Origin: Phenylobacterium sp.
GTDB lineage: Bacteria; Pseudomonadota; Alphaproteobacteria; Caulobacterales; Caulobacteraceae
Direction: 5' to 3'
NCBI RefSeq assembly: GCF_004299445.1
Contig: NZ_SCTC01000078.1
Location: forward strand, 24,619-88,618
DNA: 64,000 nucleotides
Position 1 is the first letter of the stretch. Each line of letters opens with the position of its first letter. Both the position numbers and the translations under genes were made by a program. Shown piece after piece: positions 47,330 to 56,144 of the stretch. The notes under the pieces are model-generated. The model did not search any database. It was not told the origin of the DNA and worked only from the letters and a program-made list of their open reading frames with translations.

Positions 47330-48172
47330 GTGAGAGCCGAGGAAATCGCATACGTTGGGCGCAGGGCCGAAGGGGAAGGTCTATTCTTCGTACCGGTCGA
47401 CACCTATCCGGGTGGAGAGCCGATGGTCAAGGAGTTCCCTCGGCGTGTCGATCGCGTCATGCTTCGGCCGCGCTCAATGGGCGGCTTCCTCGGCGGCATC
47501 TTCTGGCTTGAGGCTTTGCTAGAGCGCGACCTCGGGCCCTTCGATCTGATCCTACCGATGGTACCGGGCGCTCGTCAGGACCGTATGAACGCGACGGGCG
47601 ACGCGCTCTTCACCGCAAAGAGCGTCGCGCGAATCATCAACTCATTGCGCCTGCCACACGTCGTTATTGTTGACCCGCATTCGGACGTGACGCCGGGGCT
47701 GATCGATCGCTGCTCGGTGATCCATCAATCGTCGCTCCTGCCGATTGACGTGCGCGATCGAAACTACGCCGCTGTCATCTCGCCCGACGCAGGTGCGGAG
47801 AAGAAAGCCGCAGCCGTGGCGAAGCGTATTGGCGTCCCTCTGGTCCACGGATGGAAGACCCGCGACGTGAGTACGGGTCAGATCTCAGGGTTCGGCGTAT
47901 CAGAGCTGCCCGACGCTGGCTCTCGCCTCCTGATCGTCGACGATATCTGCGACGGCGGCGGGACGTTTCTCGGGCTGGCGAAGGCGATCCGAGAGCGCGG
48001 CCCCTATGTCATCGATCTTCATGTCACTCACGGACTCTTCACGCAAGGTACCGCCGCCTTGCTCGACGTCTTCGACCGCGTCTCTTGCACCGATTCGATC
48101 GCGAAGGACCGCCCCGGGATTGCCGTCAGTCAACCTTGTCTCAACCTGCTAACCGAAGGAGCCCGCCCATGA
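47330..48172 (+). CDS. Ribose-phosphate pyrophosphokinase-like enzyme (Prs; possibly Adps of NARP1)
   Basis: A 280-residue protein. MVPGARQDRMN, FTAKSVARIIN, VVIVDPHSD, VISPDAGAEKKA and the PRPP loop LIVDDICDGGGT are clear Prs motifs. The classical product is PRPP from ribose-5-phosphate and ATP. In the phage NAD+ pathway NARP1 the related enzyme Adps instead pyrophosphorylates ADP-ribose. It overlaps the NAMPT-like gene by 4 bases; no NMN adenylyltransferase was seen in the window, which favours the Adps reading. Start GTG 47330 follows the previous stop directly. Confidence 0.82.
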   Translation: MRAEEIAYVGRRAEGEGLFFVPVDTYPGGEPMVKEFPRRVDRVMLRPRSMGGFLGGIFWLEALLERDLGPFDLILPMVPGARQDRMNATGDALFTAKSVARIINSLRLPHVVIVDPHSDVTPGLIDRCSVIHQSSLLPIDVRDRNYAAVISPDAGAEKKAAAVAKRIGVPLVHGWKTRDVSTGQISGFGVSELPDAGSRLLIVDDICDGGGTFLGLAKAIRERGPYVIDLHVTHGLFTQGTAALLDVFDRVSCTDSIAKDRPGIAVSQPCLNLLTEGARP

Positions 48173-49641
48173 CCGCCCTGAACCCCATCACGCAGATCGA
48201 CGGGTATAAGTTGGACCACAGACGGCAATACCCCGCGAACACGACCCGCGTCTATTCCAACTGGACGCCGCGCTCGTCTCGGATCCCCGGCGTCGACCGC
48301 GTGGTGCTCCTCGGGTTGCAATACTTCCTGCGCGAGCACCTGGAGGTCGGGTTTAGTGACTTCTTTCGCGCTGGTGTCGACGGGGTCTGCGAGGAATACG
48401 AGCGCCGCGTGAACGGCTACCTCGGCCCGAACGAGATCGGGACGCAGCACATCCGAGACCTGCACAAGTTGGGCTATCTGCCGCTGGAGTTCCGGGCGAT
48501 CCCGGAAGGCACAACGGTACCCCTGCGCGTGCCGATGCTCACCGTCGAGAACACACACCCCGATTTCGCGTGGCTGGTCAACTACTTCGAGACGCTGATG
48601 TCCAACGTGCTGTGGCTGCCTTGCACTTCGGCTACGACGGCCCGGCGTATGCGCCAGCTCCTGGACTCGGCCGCCGCGCGCACAGGTAGCCCCGCCGGCT
48701 TCGTCGACTGGCAGGGACACGACTTCAGCTTCCGCGGCATGGCCGGCCCCGAGGCTGCGGCCCTGAGCGGGATGGGGCATCTGCTCTACTTCACCGGGAC
48801 CGACACGATCCCAGCCCTCGACCTGATCGAGCGGAACTATGGGACAGCCGCTGACTATCTCCTCGGCGGGTCTGTGGCCGCGACTGAGCACTCCGTCATG
48901 TGTGCGGGCGGCGAAGAATGCGAACTGGATACGTTCGATCGGCTGCTCAAGCTCTACCCATCGGGCATCGTCTCGGTCGTCTCGGACACCTGGGACCTGT
49001 GGAACGTCCTGACGTCTGTCCTGCCGGAGTTGAAAGACCGGATCATGGCCCGCCCGGGGAAATTGGTCATTCGCCCCGACTCTGGAGACCCGGTCAAGAT
49101 CATCTGCGGCGACCCCGAGGCCACAGACCCAGCCGCGCAGCAAGGCGTTATCCGCCTGCTCTGGGACATCTTCGGCGGCACGACGACCGATACCGGTCAC
49201 CGCTTGCTCGACCAACACATCGGCTGCATCTACGGCGACTCGATCAACTTCGAGCGGGCGAAGGCGATCACGGACGGGCTGGCGGCCAACGGGTTCGCCT
49301 CGGCGAATATGGTGTTCGGCGTCGGCTCGTACACCTATCAGTACGTTACTCGCGACACGTTCGGGTTTGCGATGAAGGCGACATGGGTCGAGATCGACGG
49401 CAAGGGACGCGCGATCTTCAAGACCCCGCGCACCGACGACGGAACCAAGAACTCGGCGAGGGGGCGCCTGGCGGTAGCGCTCGGGGATGCTGGCGATCTG
49501 GTCCTTATCAATGAGGCGACCGCCGAGGAAGAAGCGCGGTCTTTGCTCCGACCGGTCTGGCGGAACGGTCTGCTAGCAGCAAGAGAAGGCTTCGACGTCA
49601 TCCGCGCGAGGGCCCGCGAAGACATGAAGGCGCATCCGTAG
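48169..49641 (+). CDS. Nicotinamide phosphoribosyltransferase-like enzyme (NAMPT; possibly Namat of NARP1)
   Basis: A 490-residue, full-length protein. DGYKLDHRRQYP, HDFSFRGMAGPEAA, GTDTIPAL, EHSVM, SVVSDTWDLWNVL, KLVIRPDSGDP, GCIYGDSI and FGVGSYTYQYVTRDTFGFAMK are NAMPT signatures. NAMPT joins nicotinamide to PRPP giving NMN; the NARP1 relative Namat joins nicotinamide to ADP-ribose pyrophosphate giving NAD+ directly. Either would restore NAD+ after attack by NADase defence systems. ATGA-coupled to the Prs-like gene. Confidence 0.88.
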   Translation: MTALNPITQIDGYKLDHRRQYPANTTRVYSNWTPRSSRIPGVDRVVLLGLQYFLREHLEVGFSDFFRAGVDGVCEEYERRVNGYLGPNEIGTQHIRDLHKLGYLPLEFRAIPEGTTVPLRVPMLTVENTHPDFAWLVNYFETLMSNVLWLPCTSATTARRMRQLLDSAAARTGSPAGFVDWQGHDFSFRGMAGPEAAALSGMGHLLYFTGTDTIPALDLIERNYGTAADYLLGGSVAATEHSVMCAGGEECELDTFDRLLKLYPSGIVSVVSDTWDLWNVLTSVLPELKDRIMARPGKLVIRPDSGDPVKIICGDPEATDPAAQQGVIRLLWDIFGGTTTDTGHRLLDQHIGCIYGDSINFERAKAITDGLAANGFASANMVFGVGSYTYQYVTRDTFGFAMKATWVEIDGKGRAIFKTPRTDDGTKNSARGRLAVALGDAGDLVLINEATAEEEARSLLRPVWRNGLLAAREGFDVIRARAREDMKAHP

Positions 49642-49643
49642 TC

Positions 49644-49925
49644 ATGCCAATCCCCCACGCCCCCGCCTGCCCCTGTCTCCGCTGCTACAACCGGCGCAAG
49701 CCTGAGGCGGCCAAGATCGAGACGCTCATTGCCGAGAGTTCTGTCGGGCGGGCGTGTTCCGTCATGAAGAAAGCTGCGTCGTGGCCAAAGGCGCCGGTCG
49801 AGCAAGACGGTTTGTCGACGAGGCCGACGGCGCACTCTCCGAAGGGGCCGAGCGGAGCCGCCGCGATCGAATGGGTGCGCGAGAGGCGACGCAGGGAGCT
49901 GGCGGCGGAAAGGGACGAGCGGTGA
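49644..49925 (+). CDS. Hypothetical basic protein
   Basis: A 93-residue protein; N-terminal CPCLRCYNRRK cluster, C-terminal charged helix (IEWVRERRRRELAAERDER). Possibly nucleic-acid-binding. Two bases after the NAMPT-like gene. Confidence 0.55.
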   Translation: MPIPHAPACPCLRCYNRRKPEAAKIETLIAESSVGRACSVMKKAASWPKAPVEQDGLSTRPTAHSPKGPSGAAAIEWVRERRRRELAAERDER

Positions 49926-50236
49926 TGACCATCTCCGCCCGCAACCGCTTCGTCAATGACCTAGCCATGATCCAGAAGACGCTGGAGATCCTGGCCAACG
50001 ATATCGACAACCTCGGCGAGTTGGCCTTCACGATCACCCACGACGAACGCGGAGACCAGCTCGGGTGCTACGCCAGCAACTCCTTGCAGGGGACGATGGC
50101 GCTGCTGAGGGATATGGGACGCTTGGTTGAACGAAGCGCACGGCCAACGAGTGAGACGGAGCGATTCCGGGCGGTCGTGGCGAGGGCTGAGGCGGAAGCG
50201 CGGGCGCGAGCGAAGCAGAAGGGGAAGCGACGATGA
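49925..50236 (+). CDS. Hypothetical helical protein
   Basis: A 103-residue protein from ATG 49925 (TGATG). NDLAMIQKTLEILANDIDNLGEL helical start, basic C-terminus. Unrecognised. Confidence 0.55.
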   Translation: MTISARNRFVNDLAMIQKTLEILANDIDNLGELAFTITHDERGDQLGCYASNSLQGTMALLRDMGRLVERSARPTSETERFRAVVARAEAEARARAKQKGKRR

Positions 50237-50478
50237 AGCTCTCCGACGGAGAGACGATCGTAACCGCTTGGGCCGAGTCCGCATCCGGGCCAGGGTGGTC
50301 GAACTCGCCGCTGTGGGTTCTCGTTCGGAGCGCCGACGGCAGACTGCGTGTCGATTGCATCCAGCCAGACAAGCACACGCGGGACATGGCGACGCTCTAC
50401 CGGGTTTCACAAGAAGCTCACCTGGCGATGACGAGGGCGGTGCGAACGGCGGCGGAGAAGAAGGGAAAACCACGATGA
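50233..50478 (+). CDS. Small hypothetical protein
   Basis: An 81-residue protein; beta-rich N-terminus (SNSPLWVLVRSADGRLRVDC), helical end. Overlaps at both ends. Unrecognised. Confidence 0.55.
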   Translation: MKLSDGETIVTAWAESASGPGWSNSPLWVLVRSADGRLRVDCIQPDKHTRDMATLYRVSQEAHLAMTRAVRTAAEKKGKPR

Positions 50479-50948
50479 AGAAGAAAAAGCCTGGCCCGGC
50501 CGAGATCGCCGCCGCGACCCCGCTAACGAAGGCGCTGCAGCGCCCGGCCGACCCGATGACCGCCTGCAACGTCTGCGGGCTGGACTCCGCCGAACTGCGC
50601 GCGTGGCGCGAGCACGACGAGCGCGACCAGCCGATCGAGGGGATCGGCGCGCTGGTGTTCATCGGCGGCGATCACCCGGACTGCATCAAGGTGATGGAGA
50701 TCCATCCGCGCCTCTATGCGGAGGTCCGGGGGATGCCGGGGTACTTCCCCGCGTTGTGCGGTCCCTGCGTCTCTCGATCTGGCCTGGCCTGCTCGCACCC
50801 CGATCTGAAGGCGAACGGCGGCGCCGGGCTTTACGTGACGCTGTCGGGTTTCGCGGCGGGCGCGATCCTGTGCGGCCGAGGCGGGTGCCGGACGATGCCG
50901 ACCCGGGCCACGGCCTGCGTCGGTCAGCGGAAGCTGAAGGCCGTCTGA
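50475..50948 (+). CDS. Zinc-binding hypothetical protein
   Basis: A 157-residue protein from ATG 50475. TACNVCGLD, FPALCGPCVSRSGLAC and AGAILCGRGGC give four Cys pairs typical of small phage zinc proteins. Overlaps the ASCH gene start. Confidence 0.6.
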   Translation: MKKKKPGPAEIAAATPLTKALQRPADPMTACNVCGLDSAELRAWREHDERDQPIEGIGALVFIGGDHPDCIKVMEIHPRLYAEVRGMPGYFPALCGPCVSRSGLACSHPDLKANGGAGLYVTLSGFAAGAILCGRGGCRTMPTRATACVGQRKLKAV

Positions 50949-51433
50949 TGCTGGCCCTGACGTTGTTCGATCCCTGGGCGCAGCTCTGCATCATCGGTGC
51001 GGAGGCTGGAGGGAAAGGCATTGAGACGCGCGGGTGGGCAGCCCCAGTCTGGGCGCGTGGCCGGATCGCGATCCACTCGTCGAAGGCGTTCAAGCGAGAG
51101 GACGTCGACACATTCTTCTCGCCGGGGTTCCGCGAGGTCTTCGAGGCCGCGGGGTTCGCAACGGCGTCTTCCCTGCCGCGCGGCTGCATCATCGGCACGG
51201 TCTTCCTGGCGGGCTGCTACCCGGTCGAGTTGCTGACGGCGAAGTGGCCCGAGGACGCCCGGGAGCGCCGCTTCGGAAACTACACACCCGGACGCTGGGG
51301 CTGGGTCTTGAAGGACCCGATACGGCTCCGGGAGCCGGTGCCGTGCCGCGGGCTGCAGAAGCTCTGGACGATCCCTTCTGACGTGCTGTCGCGTATCCCG
51401 GAGAGCGCTCGGTACTCCACGGAGGCGCGATGA
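50948..51433 (+). CDS. ASCH-domain protein 1
   Basis: A 161-residue protein. LTLFDPWAQL, KGIETRGWAAPVWARGRIAIHSSK and GCIIGTVFL, then GNYTPGRWGWVL and CRGLQKLW, are ASCH (PUA-like) features. ASCH proteins bind RNA or modified nucleotides; one group are RNA or nucleoside processing enzymes. Precise role unknown. Confidence 0.78.
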   Translation: MLALTLFDPWAQLCIIGAEAGGKGIETRGWAAPVWARGRIAIHSSKAFKREDVDTFFSPGFREVFEAAGFATASSLPRGCIIGTVFLAGCYPVELLTAKWPEDARERRFGNYTPGRWGWVLKDPIRLREPVPCRGLQKLWTIPSDVLSRIPESARYSTEAR

Positions 51434-51789
51434 TCAGCCTGCCCGACGACCTCCGCGCGCTGCTCGAGGAGAAGCTCGCCGAGGCGGACCAACTCGCGGC
51501 CGACGTTCGGACCATCCTCCGGACGTCGCCGGCGGTGGTTGCCGCGGGGAGAATCGCGGTCACGCCATCGGCGCCGACCGAGACCACGGACGAAGAGATC
51601 GAAGATTTCCGTCGCCGATCCTGCGTGAGCAAGAAGAGCTACTCGACGCCCGAGCGGGCGGGCTCGGCGGCGCAAACCGCGCTCGCGCTGAGGAACGAGA
51701 AGCTGCGGATCTACCCCTGCACGATCTGCAGGGGCTACCACCTGACGAAGGTCCCGTTGGATGTTGCGGCCGGGAGATTGCCGCGGTGA
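51430..51789 (+). CDS. Hypothetical protein between two ASCH-type genes
   Basis: A 119-residue protein. C-terminal RRRSCVSKKSYSTPERAGSAA and RIYPCTICRGYHLTK resemble small proteins that recognise or carry a short CxxC loop. Overlaps both neighbours. Confidence 0.58.
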   Translation: MISLPDDLRALLEEKLAEADQLAADVRTILRTSPAVVAAGRIAVTPSAPTETTDEEIEDFRRRSCVSKKSYSTPERAGSAAQTALALRNEKLRIYPCTICRGYHLTKVPLDVAAGRLPR

Positions 51790-52313
51790 GAGAGTGGCCG
51801 ATCCTCTTCCGCGCCCGCCTCGTGAAAGCAAACCGCGAGGGCCGCAAGGACGTCACGCGCCGCTTGTCGCCGAAGTGGGCGGAAGCAAAGCCGGGCGATC
51901 TCATCGTCGTGCGCGAGACGTGGCGGGCAGACACCGCGTGGGACCGTAATAAACCAAGAGACATCGGCCGGGGGGCAATGATCTGGTACGAGGCTGACGG
52001 TGAGGCGCCCGGGGAGTTCGGCAAGCTGCGACCGTCCATCTTCCTGCCGCGCTGGGCATCGAGGGACACGTACCCGATCGTCTCGGTTCGCCAGGAGCGG
52101 CTGCAAGACATCACTGAGGACGAGGCGCGGCGCGAGGGATTCAGCTCAGATCCGGTGCCTGCCCGCGTAAACGGCAAGCTTGGGCACGTCGCGTTCTTCG
52201 ATCCGCTCCACTGGTACGCGCACACCTGGGAAGCGATCAACGGAGCCAAGGCGCCCTGGCGGAGCAATCCTACCGTGTACGTCGTGACGTACGAGAACTC
52301 GGTGAAGCCGTGA
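51786..52313 (+). CDS. ASCH-like protein 2
   Basis: A 175-residue protein from GTG 51786. WPILFRARLVKANREGRKDVTRR, PGDLIVVRETW, FLPRWASRDTYPIVSVRQERLQDITEDEA and NPTVYVVTYE define a family common in phages with a PUA/ASCH-like fold. Role probably in binding RNA or a modified base. Confidence 0.75.
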   Translation: MREWPILFRARLVKANREGRKDVTRRLSPKWAEAKPGDLIVVRETWRADTAWDRNKPRDIGRGAMIWYEADGEAPGEFGKLRPSIFLPRWASRDTYPIVSVRQERLQDITEDEARREGFSSDPVPARVNGKLGHVAFFDPLHWYAHTWEAINGAKAPWRSNPTVYVVTYENSVKP

Positions 52314-52846
52314 CCTCTCACTGGACCGTTGGCGGCGCAACCTTCTCAGCCGACCGCGTCTTCCGCCATCACCTGTGGCGCGCTCGCCCGGCCGAGTTGA
52401 TCCCGGGTCCGCGTCGCCGTCTCGGCGCATGCATGTTGAACCCGTCCAATGCTGGCGCAGATCCGATCCGTGAGAACGACCCGACCATCCGCAAGTGGAT
52501 GGGGTTCTGCGACCGCTGGGGCTTCGCTCGCTTCGACATTGGCAACCTGTCCGACTACGCGGCGACGAAACCGATTGAGCTCTACCGCGCCGGGTTTCCG
52601 ATCAGCGCCGAGTGCGACGACTACCTGCGCGATATCGCCGCACGTGCGGATGTGTTCGTTGTGGCCTGGGGCGGTCTGTCGAAGTCGATCGCGCGCCAGC
52701 GTGCCAGTCGAGTGCTGGAGATCATCCGCGCCGCCCGCCCCGGCAAACCGATCCACTGCATCAGGACCGGCAAGGGAGGGATCCCGGTTCACCCGGTGAT
52801 GGAGGGCTACACGATGGAGCCGAGGATCTTCGAGGTGGCGCAATGA
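52310..52846 (+). CDS. DUF1643 protein
   Basis: A 178-residue protein from GTG 52310. MLNPSNAGADPIREND.TIRK, GFARFDIGNLSDYAAT and AWGGLSKSI followed by CIRTGKGGIPVHPV match DUF1643. The family occurs in phages and mobile elements, function unproven; links to nucleotide or RNA metabolism have been suggested for neighbours such as ASCH. Confidence 0.85.
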   Translation: MTSHWTVGGATFSADRVFRHHLWRARPAELIPGPRRRLGACMLNPSNAGADPIRENDPTIRKWMGFCDRWGFARFDIGNLSDYAATKPIELYRAGFPISAECDDYLRDIAARADVFVVAWGGLSKSIARQRASRVLEIIRAARPGKPIHCIRTGKGGIPVHPVMEGYTMEPRIFEVAQ

Positions 52847-53406
52847 CCGTTGCCGCCCTCTCCAGCATCGTCGGCGATCCGGTATTCCAGCCCCGTCGCG
52901 GCGGTCGCCATGTCGTCCCCGGCAAGATCACCTCCGGCGTCTCGAAGGCTTCCGGCGGCAAATGGCGCTATTGGACGCGCAAGAACGGCAAGATGACCTT
53001 TGGACCGCCGCGAGCATGGAAGGCGAACGCGGAGCGCGACCGACGCAACGCCATCGCCGGCAACCCGCCGGCCCACCCGAGAAAGAACAAGATCAAGAAG
53101 GCCGACCGCCCGGGACTCGGCCTCTGCGTCGACTGCGAGCACAAGACAGAGCCCGGTCGAAAGAAGTGCGCCGTTCACCTGAAGCGAGACCGCCTACGCG
53201 CGAGCAAGATCAGTCGCGCCCTCGGCCTGCCCACGCGCGAGCAGTACCTCCGAACGATGTTCGGTCCCGGCAAGAAGGCGCCGCACCTTACCAGGGACAT
53301 CCTCGACACGAAGCTCGGACCCGTCGAGCGTTGCGCCTGCGGGCTGATGCTGCCCTGCCATCATCCGTCGATCGCCGAGTACGCCAGCGCGAGGCCCGGC
53401 GAGTGA
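52843..53406 (+). CDS. Basic protein with C-terminal cysteines
   Basis: A 187-residue protein from ATG 52843. Lys/Arg-rich centre (KNKIKKADRP), then LCVDCEHKTEPGRKKCAVHLKRDRLR, which looks like a nucleic-acid-binding zinc module, and CACGLMLPCHHP. Unrecognised. Confidence 0.58.
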   Translation: MTVAALSSIVGDPVFQPRRGGRHVVPGKITSGVSKASGGKWRYWTRKNGKMTFGPPRAWKANAERDRRNAIAGNPPAHPRKNKIKKADRPGLGLCVDCEHKTEPGRKKCAVHLKRDRLRASKISRALGLPTREQYLRTMFGPGKKAPHLTRDILDTKLGPVERCACGLMLPCHHPSIAEYASARPGE

Positions 53407-53699
53407 TCGTAGAGACCCATGGCCGAGACCAGGCCGGTCGCCCGCTCTGCGGGCACCCGCGTTCCGGGCTGGAGTTCTCGACGGAGCCCACGTGCAAGCG
53501 GTGCAAGTGGACCGCGACCAGGAGCTATCTGGCCGGCCTGGTCTACTGCCTGAGGGCGGACGGGCTGACGCTCTCCGCAGTAGGCGAGCTACTCGGCGTC
53601 TCGCACCCGCGTGTGGCGTTCATCGAGCGGCGCGTGGTGGAGCGAATCGAGGCGGCGGCCGACGTCTGGCAGCGCGAGGCGCGAACGGCAGGCGCGTAG
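53403..53699 (+). CDS. Small sigma-region-4-like DNA-binding protein
   Basis: A 98-residue protein from GTG 53403. N-terminal zinc-type CGHPRSG..FSTEPTCKRCKW, then YCLRADGLTLSAVGELLGVSHPRV with an ERRVVERIEAA helix, a helix-turn-helix of the sigma region 4 kind. Precedes a larger protein with the same HTH type, so the two may act together on late promoters. Confidence 0.68.
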   Translation: MIVETHGRDQAGRPLCGHPRSGLEFSTEPTCKRCKWTATRSYLAGLVYCLRADGLTLSAVGELLGVSHPRVAFIERRVVERIEAAADVWQREARTAGA

Positions 53700-53702
53700 C
53701 CG

Positions 53703-54566
53703 ATGGGGTACCGCGTGCTCACTGGTGATGGAACGATCGCCGCCGACACGGCGGAGGAGGCGTTCGCGCTCCTGCGTCAGATCCGCGAGACAGGGTCAGC
53801 GCCGCCTGCCGCCCCGCCGTCCGACACCGCGCCGCCGCCGCTAGCGTGCCGCACGTTCGACGCCGACGATGACTTCTCCGAATTCTGGCCCGACCTGGTG
53901 CTGCCGCCCGAGCCGGCCGAACCCGAGCCTGATGTCGACTTCAACCTAGGCCGACTGTGCCGAGACTGCGGACGCCCTGGCCACGTACGCGCGCTGTGCC
54001 CTGGTGACGACGACGAGGCAGAGGATGAAGCGCCGACGGTCGCGCCAGAGCCGCGGGAGAGGAGGACATTCGTAGCGCCCGAGGACCTCGGACCCGACGA
54101 GCCGCTGCTCCCGGTCGAGCGCCTCCTCCGCTTCCCCGATGGCACGCCGCGCATCTCCACCATTCCCGGCGACCGCCGCCTTACCGACGACGAGAAGCGA
54201 GCAGTCGTCTCGCTCGACTACCCCGACGTGAAGCGGCCGAAGACCTGGGGCGACTGCGCCTCGGAGCTTCGCCCCTGTCCCTGGGTGAGTTGCGCGTTCC
54301 ACCTCTACCTCGACGTCGATCCGAAGTCGGGGGCGATCAAGTTCAACCGACCCGAGCTACAGGTCCATGAGATGCCGGAGACCTGCTGTCTCGATGTCGC
54401 AGACCGAGGAGGCGAGACGCTCGACGGGGTGGGGCAGCTATTGGGGGTGTCGAGGGAGCGCGTGCGGCAGGTCGAAAACGGGGCACTAAAAGTGGCGGCC
54501 CGGCACGCGACCGATCTGGAACCGGAAACTGCACGTGGCGCGCGTCGCGGTTGCCGGGAGAATTGA
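53703..54566 (+). CDS. Zinc-knuckle + sigma-region-4 regulator, candidate late activator
   Basis: A 287-residue protein. CRDCGRPGHVRALC at about 86-99 fits a CCHC zinc knuckle. RPCPWVSCAFHLYLDVDPKSG, CCLDVADRGGETLDGVGQLLG and SRERVRQVENGAL form a region known from sigma-like proteins of myxobacteria and relatives. The N-terminal half is acidic and Pro-rich. Last gene of the long early operon, the usual place for a late-gene activator. The family match is the main clue to a Myxococcota-type host. Confidence 0.75.
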   Translation: MGYRVLTGDGTIAADTAEEAFALLRQIRETGSAPPAAPPSDTAPPPLACRTFDADDDFSEFWPDLVLPPEPAEPEPDVDFNLGRLCRDCGRPGHVRALCPGDDDEAEDEAPTVAPEPRERRTFVAPEDLGPDEPLLPVERLLRFPDGTPRISTIPGDRRLTDDEKRAVVSLDYPDVKRPKTWGDCASELRPCPWVSCAFHLYLDVDPKSGAIKFNRPELQVHEMPETCCLDVADRGGETLDGVGQLLGVSRERVRQVENGALKVAARHATDLEPETARGARRGCREN

Positions 54567-54889
54567 GTGAAGTCCCGTCGATTTGGATCACTAGTGTTGT
54601 CGGGTCTGCGGCCGGGTCCGTGATGGCGTAGATAAGGTAAATACCGTTACGTCTGTTCAGTCTCGTCTCTCCGGTTGCGAGGCGCACAGGCACATATACA
54701 TACACTGACCTAGAGGATTAGTTACGCCAACTTCGGGGTTTGTTTCCCCCGGTTGGACTGGATGAGTTCTGTCCGCGCCGTGACGCCGTCTGTCAGCGCC
54801 GAGCCTTGCTTACTGAACAACGCATTCGCATTCTCGCTCCGCGCAATTCGTCGCAAAGACGTTGCACGGGGTAACGGGGGGAGAAAAAC
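54567..54889 (+). other. Intergenic region before the integrase; possible regulatory and attachment region
   Basis: No gene is seen in these 323 bases. AT-richer stretch at 54620-54720 (GTAGATAAGGTAAATACCG and CACATATACATACACTG), and a short hairpin CGGGG-TTTGTTT-CCCCG near 54736. Such AT-rich DNA next to a tyrosine integrase is where arm-type sites and attP would be expected, but no repeat proves it. GGGGGGAG lies before the integrase ATG. Confidence 0.4.
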
Positions 54890-55852
54890 ATGCAGCTTGA
54901 ACTGCCGAAGGTCGGCGAAGGCCGGCTCAGGGAATCGATCCGTTGGCTGCTCCAATACGAGTGTGACGGCGTGCGCGGCGTGACCATGGAGAAGGACTAC
55001 GAGGTGCGCGCCGACTGGTGCCTCAGGACCTTCGGCGATTGCCGCCTCGACGAGCTGTGCGGACGCATTGGCTACGAGAAAATGCGGACCGTCATGAAGC
55101 GCGAGGTGGAGTCCGAGAACGGGATGAAGCGCGTCTCACTCAAGAAGCGCTTTCAGTTCTTGATCCGCGTACTCAAGATCGCCGCCAACCGAGAACTGGT
55201 CGACCGGGCTCGCATTCCCGAGATGCCGCATATGGAGAACGACGGCGTGAGCAAGGATGCGCATCACACCTACGCTCAATACCTCGCTTTCCGTTCCGTC
55301 CTGCCGTCGGTGCGCCATCGCGGCTACTACGACCTGGGATGGTGGTCAGGCATGCGGCGCGAAGACCTAGAGCATGTCACGAAGGAGCAGGTCAATCCCT
55401 GGCGCCCGTTCACCGACGAGAAGGGACGCACGATCTCAATGGGCTCTCGCCTCGTCCTGAACCACAAGCGCAGCCAGAGAAAGTTCCAGCCCTACTGGAT
55501 GCCAATGGAGCCGGAGTTCAGGAAGTGCATGGTCGAATATTACGACCAGACGCCGATGGGCGTCGAGGATCTCGTGGTCGGCAAGTTCTCCAAGCCGAAT
55601 CGCTGGATGGACGCCGCTGCCGTCCGATCGGGCACGCCGCGCATCAGTCCTCATGCCTTCCGCCACAGCCGCCTGACCTACCTGGAATCGATCGGCGTCC
55701 ACCCAGAGGACGCGCGCTATGCGGTCGGCGCATCTAGCGTGAAAGTGCTACGCGATCATTATTTCCATCCGAGCCCGGAGACCCTGCGTCGACTAGTGCC
55801 TCAGCGACGGGAAGACGACGATGAAATTCCGCCGCCCGTGGCCACGACATAG
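54890..55852 (+). CDS. int: Tyrosine integrase
   Basis: A 320-residue site-specific recombinase. Catalytic residues: R156 (WSGMRREDL), K193 (NHKRS), H255 and R258 (HAFRHSR), and Y291 (DHYFHPS). The usual second His of the LGH motif is replaced by Ala (VGASS). N-terminal helical core-binding domain at 10-115. It would insert the phage into the host chromosome. Transcribed rightward with its own ribosome site; a tRNA gene lies 290 bases downstream. Confidence 0.9.
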   Translation: MQLELPKVGEGRLRESIRWLLQYECDGVRGVTMEKDYEVRADWCLRTFGDCRLDELCGRIGYEKMRTVMKREVESENGMKRVSLKKRFQFLIRVLKIAANRELVDRARIPEMPHMENDGVSKDAHHTYAQYLAFRSVLPSVRHRGYYDLGWWSGMRREDLEHVTKEQVNPWRPFTDEKGRTISMGSRLVLNHKRSQRKFQPYWMPMEPEFRKCMVEYYDQTPMGVEDLVVGKFSKPNRWMDAAAVRSGTPRISPHAFRHSRLTYLESIGVHPEDARYAVGASSVKVLRDHYFHPSPETLRRLVPQRREDDDEIPPPVATT

Positions 55853-55882
55853 GGAAAAGCAAGCCCCGTTTCACTTTCGATC

Positions 55883-55911
55883 TTGACATCCGAGGTGCGT
55901 TCGCGGATTTT
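55883..55911 (+). promoter_or_regulatory. Promoter candidate before the tRNA gene
   Basis: Perfect -35 TTGACA (55883-55888), 17-base spacer, weak -10 GATTTT (55906-55911). It could drive the tRNA and the genes beyond it. Confidence 0.4.
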
Positions 55912-56144
55912 GATTGTGCGACCACCATGAATCGTTCGTCGGCAATCTCGGCCTTCTCCCTGCGGTGCCCGCAACGGTGGTCGCTCTCCGCGTGCTGCGC
56001 TCGGGGGGTGGGGGCCAAGGTTTCCGACGGACATTCCCGCGTCGCCGTCGTTTCTTTTTGACGGCAAGGAGAACTTGCATGGACCTCGGCCTTCTAAGCC
56101 GTCACGCTCAAGCTTTTCCCGTTTTCGATCCCGCTGAGCAACAG

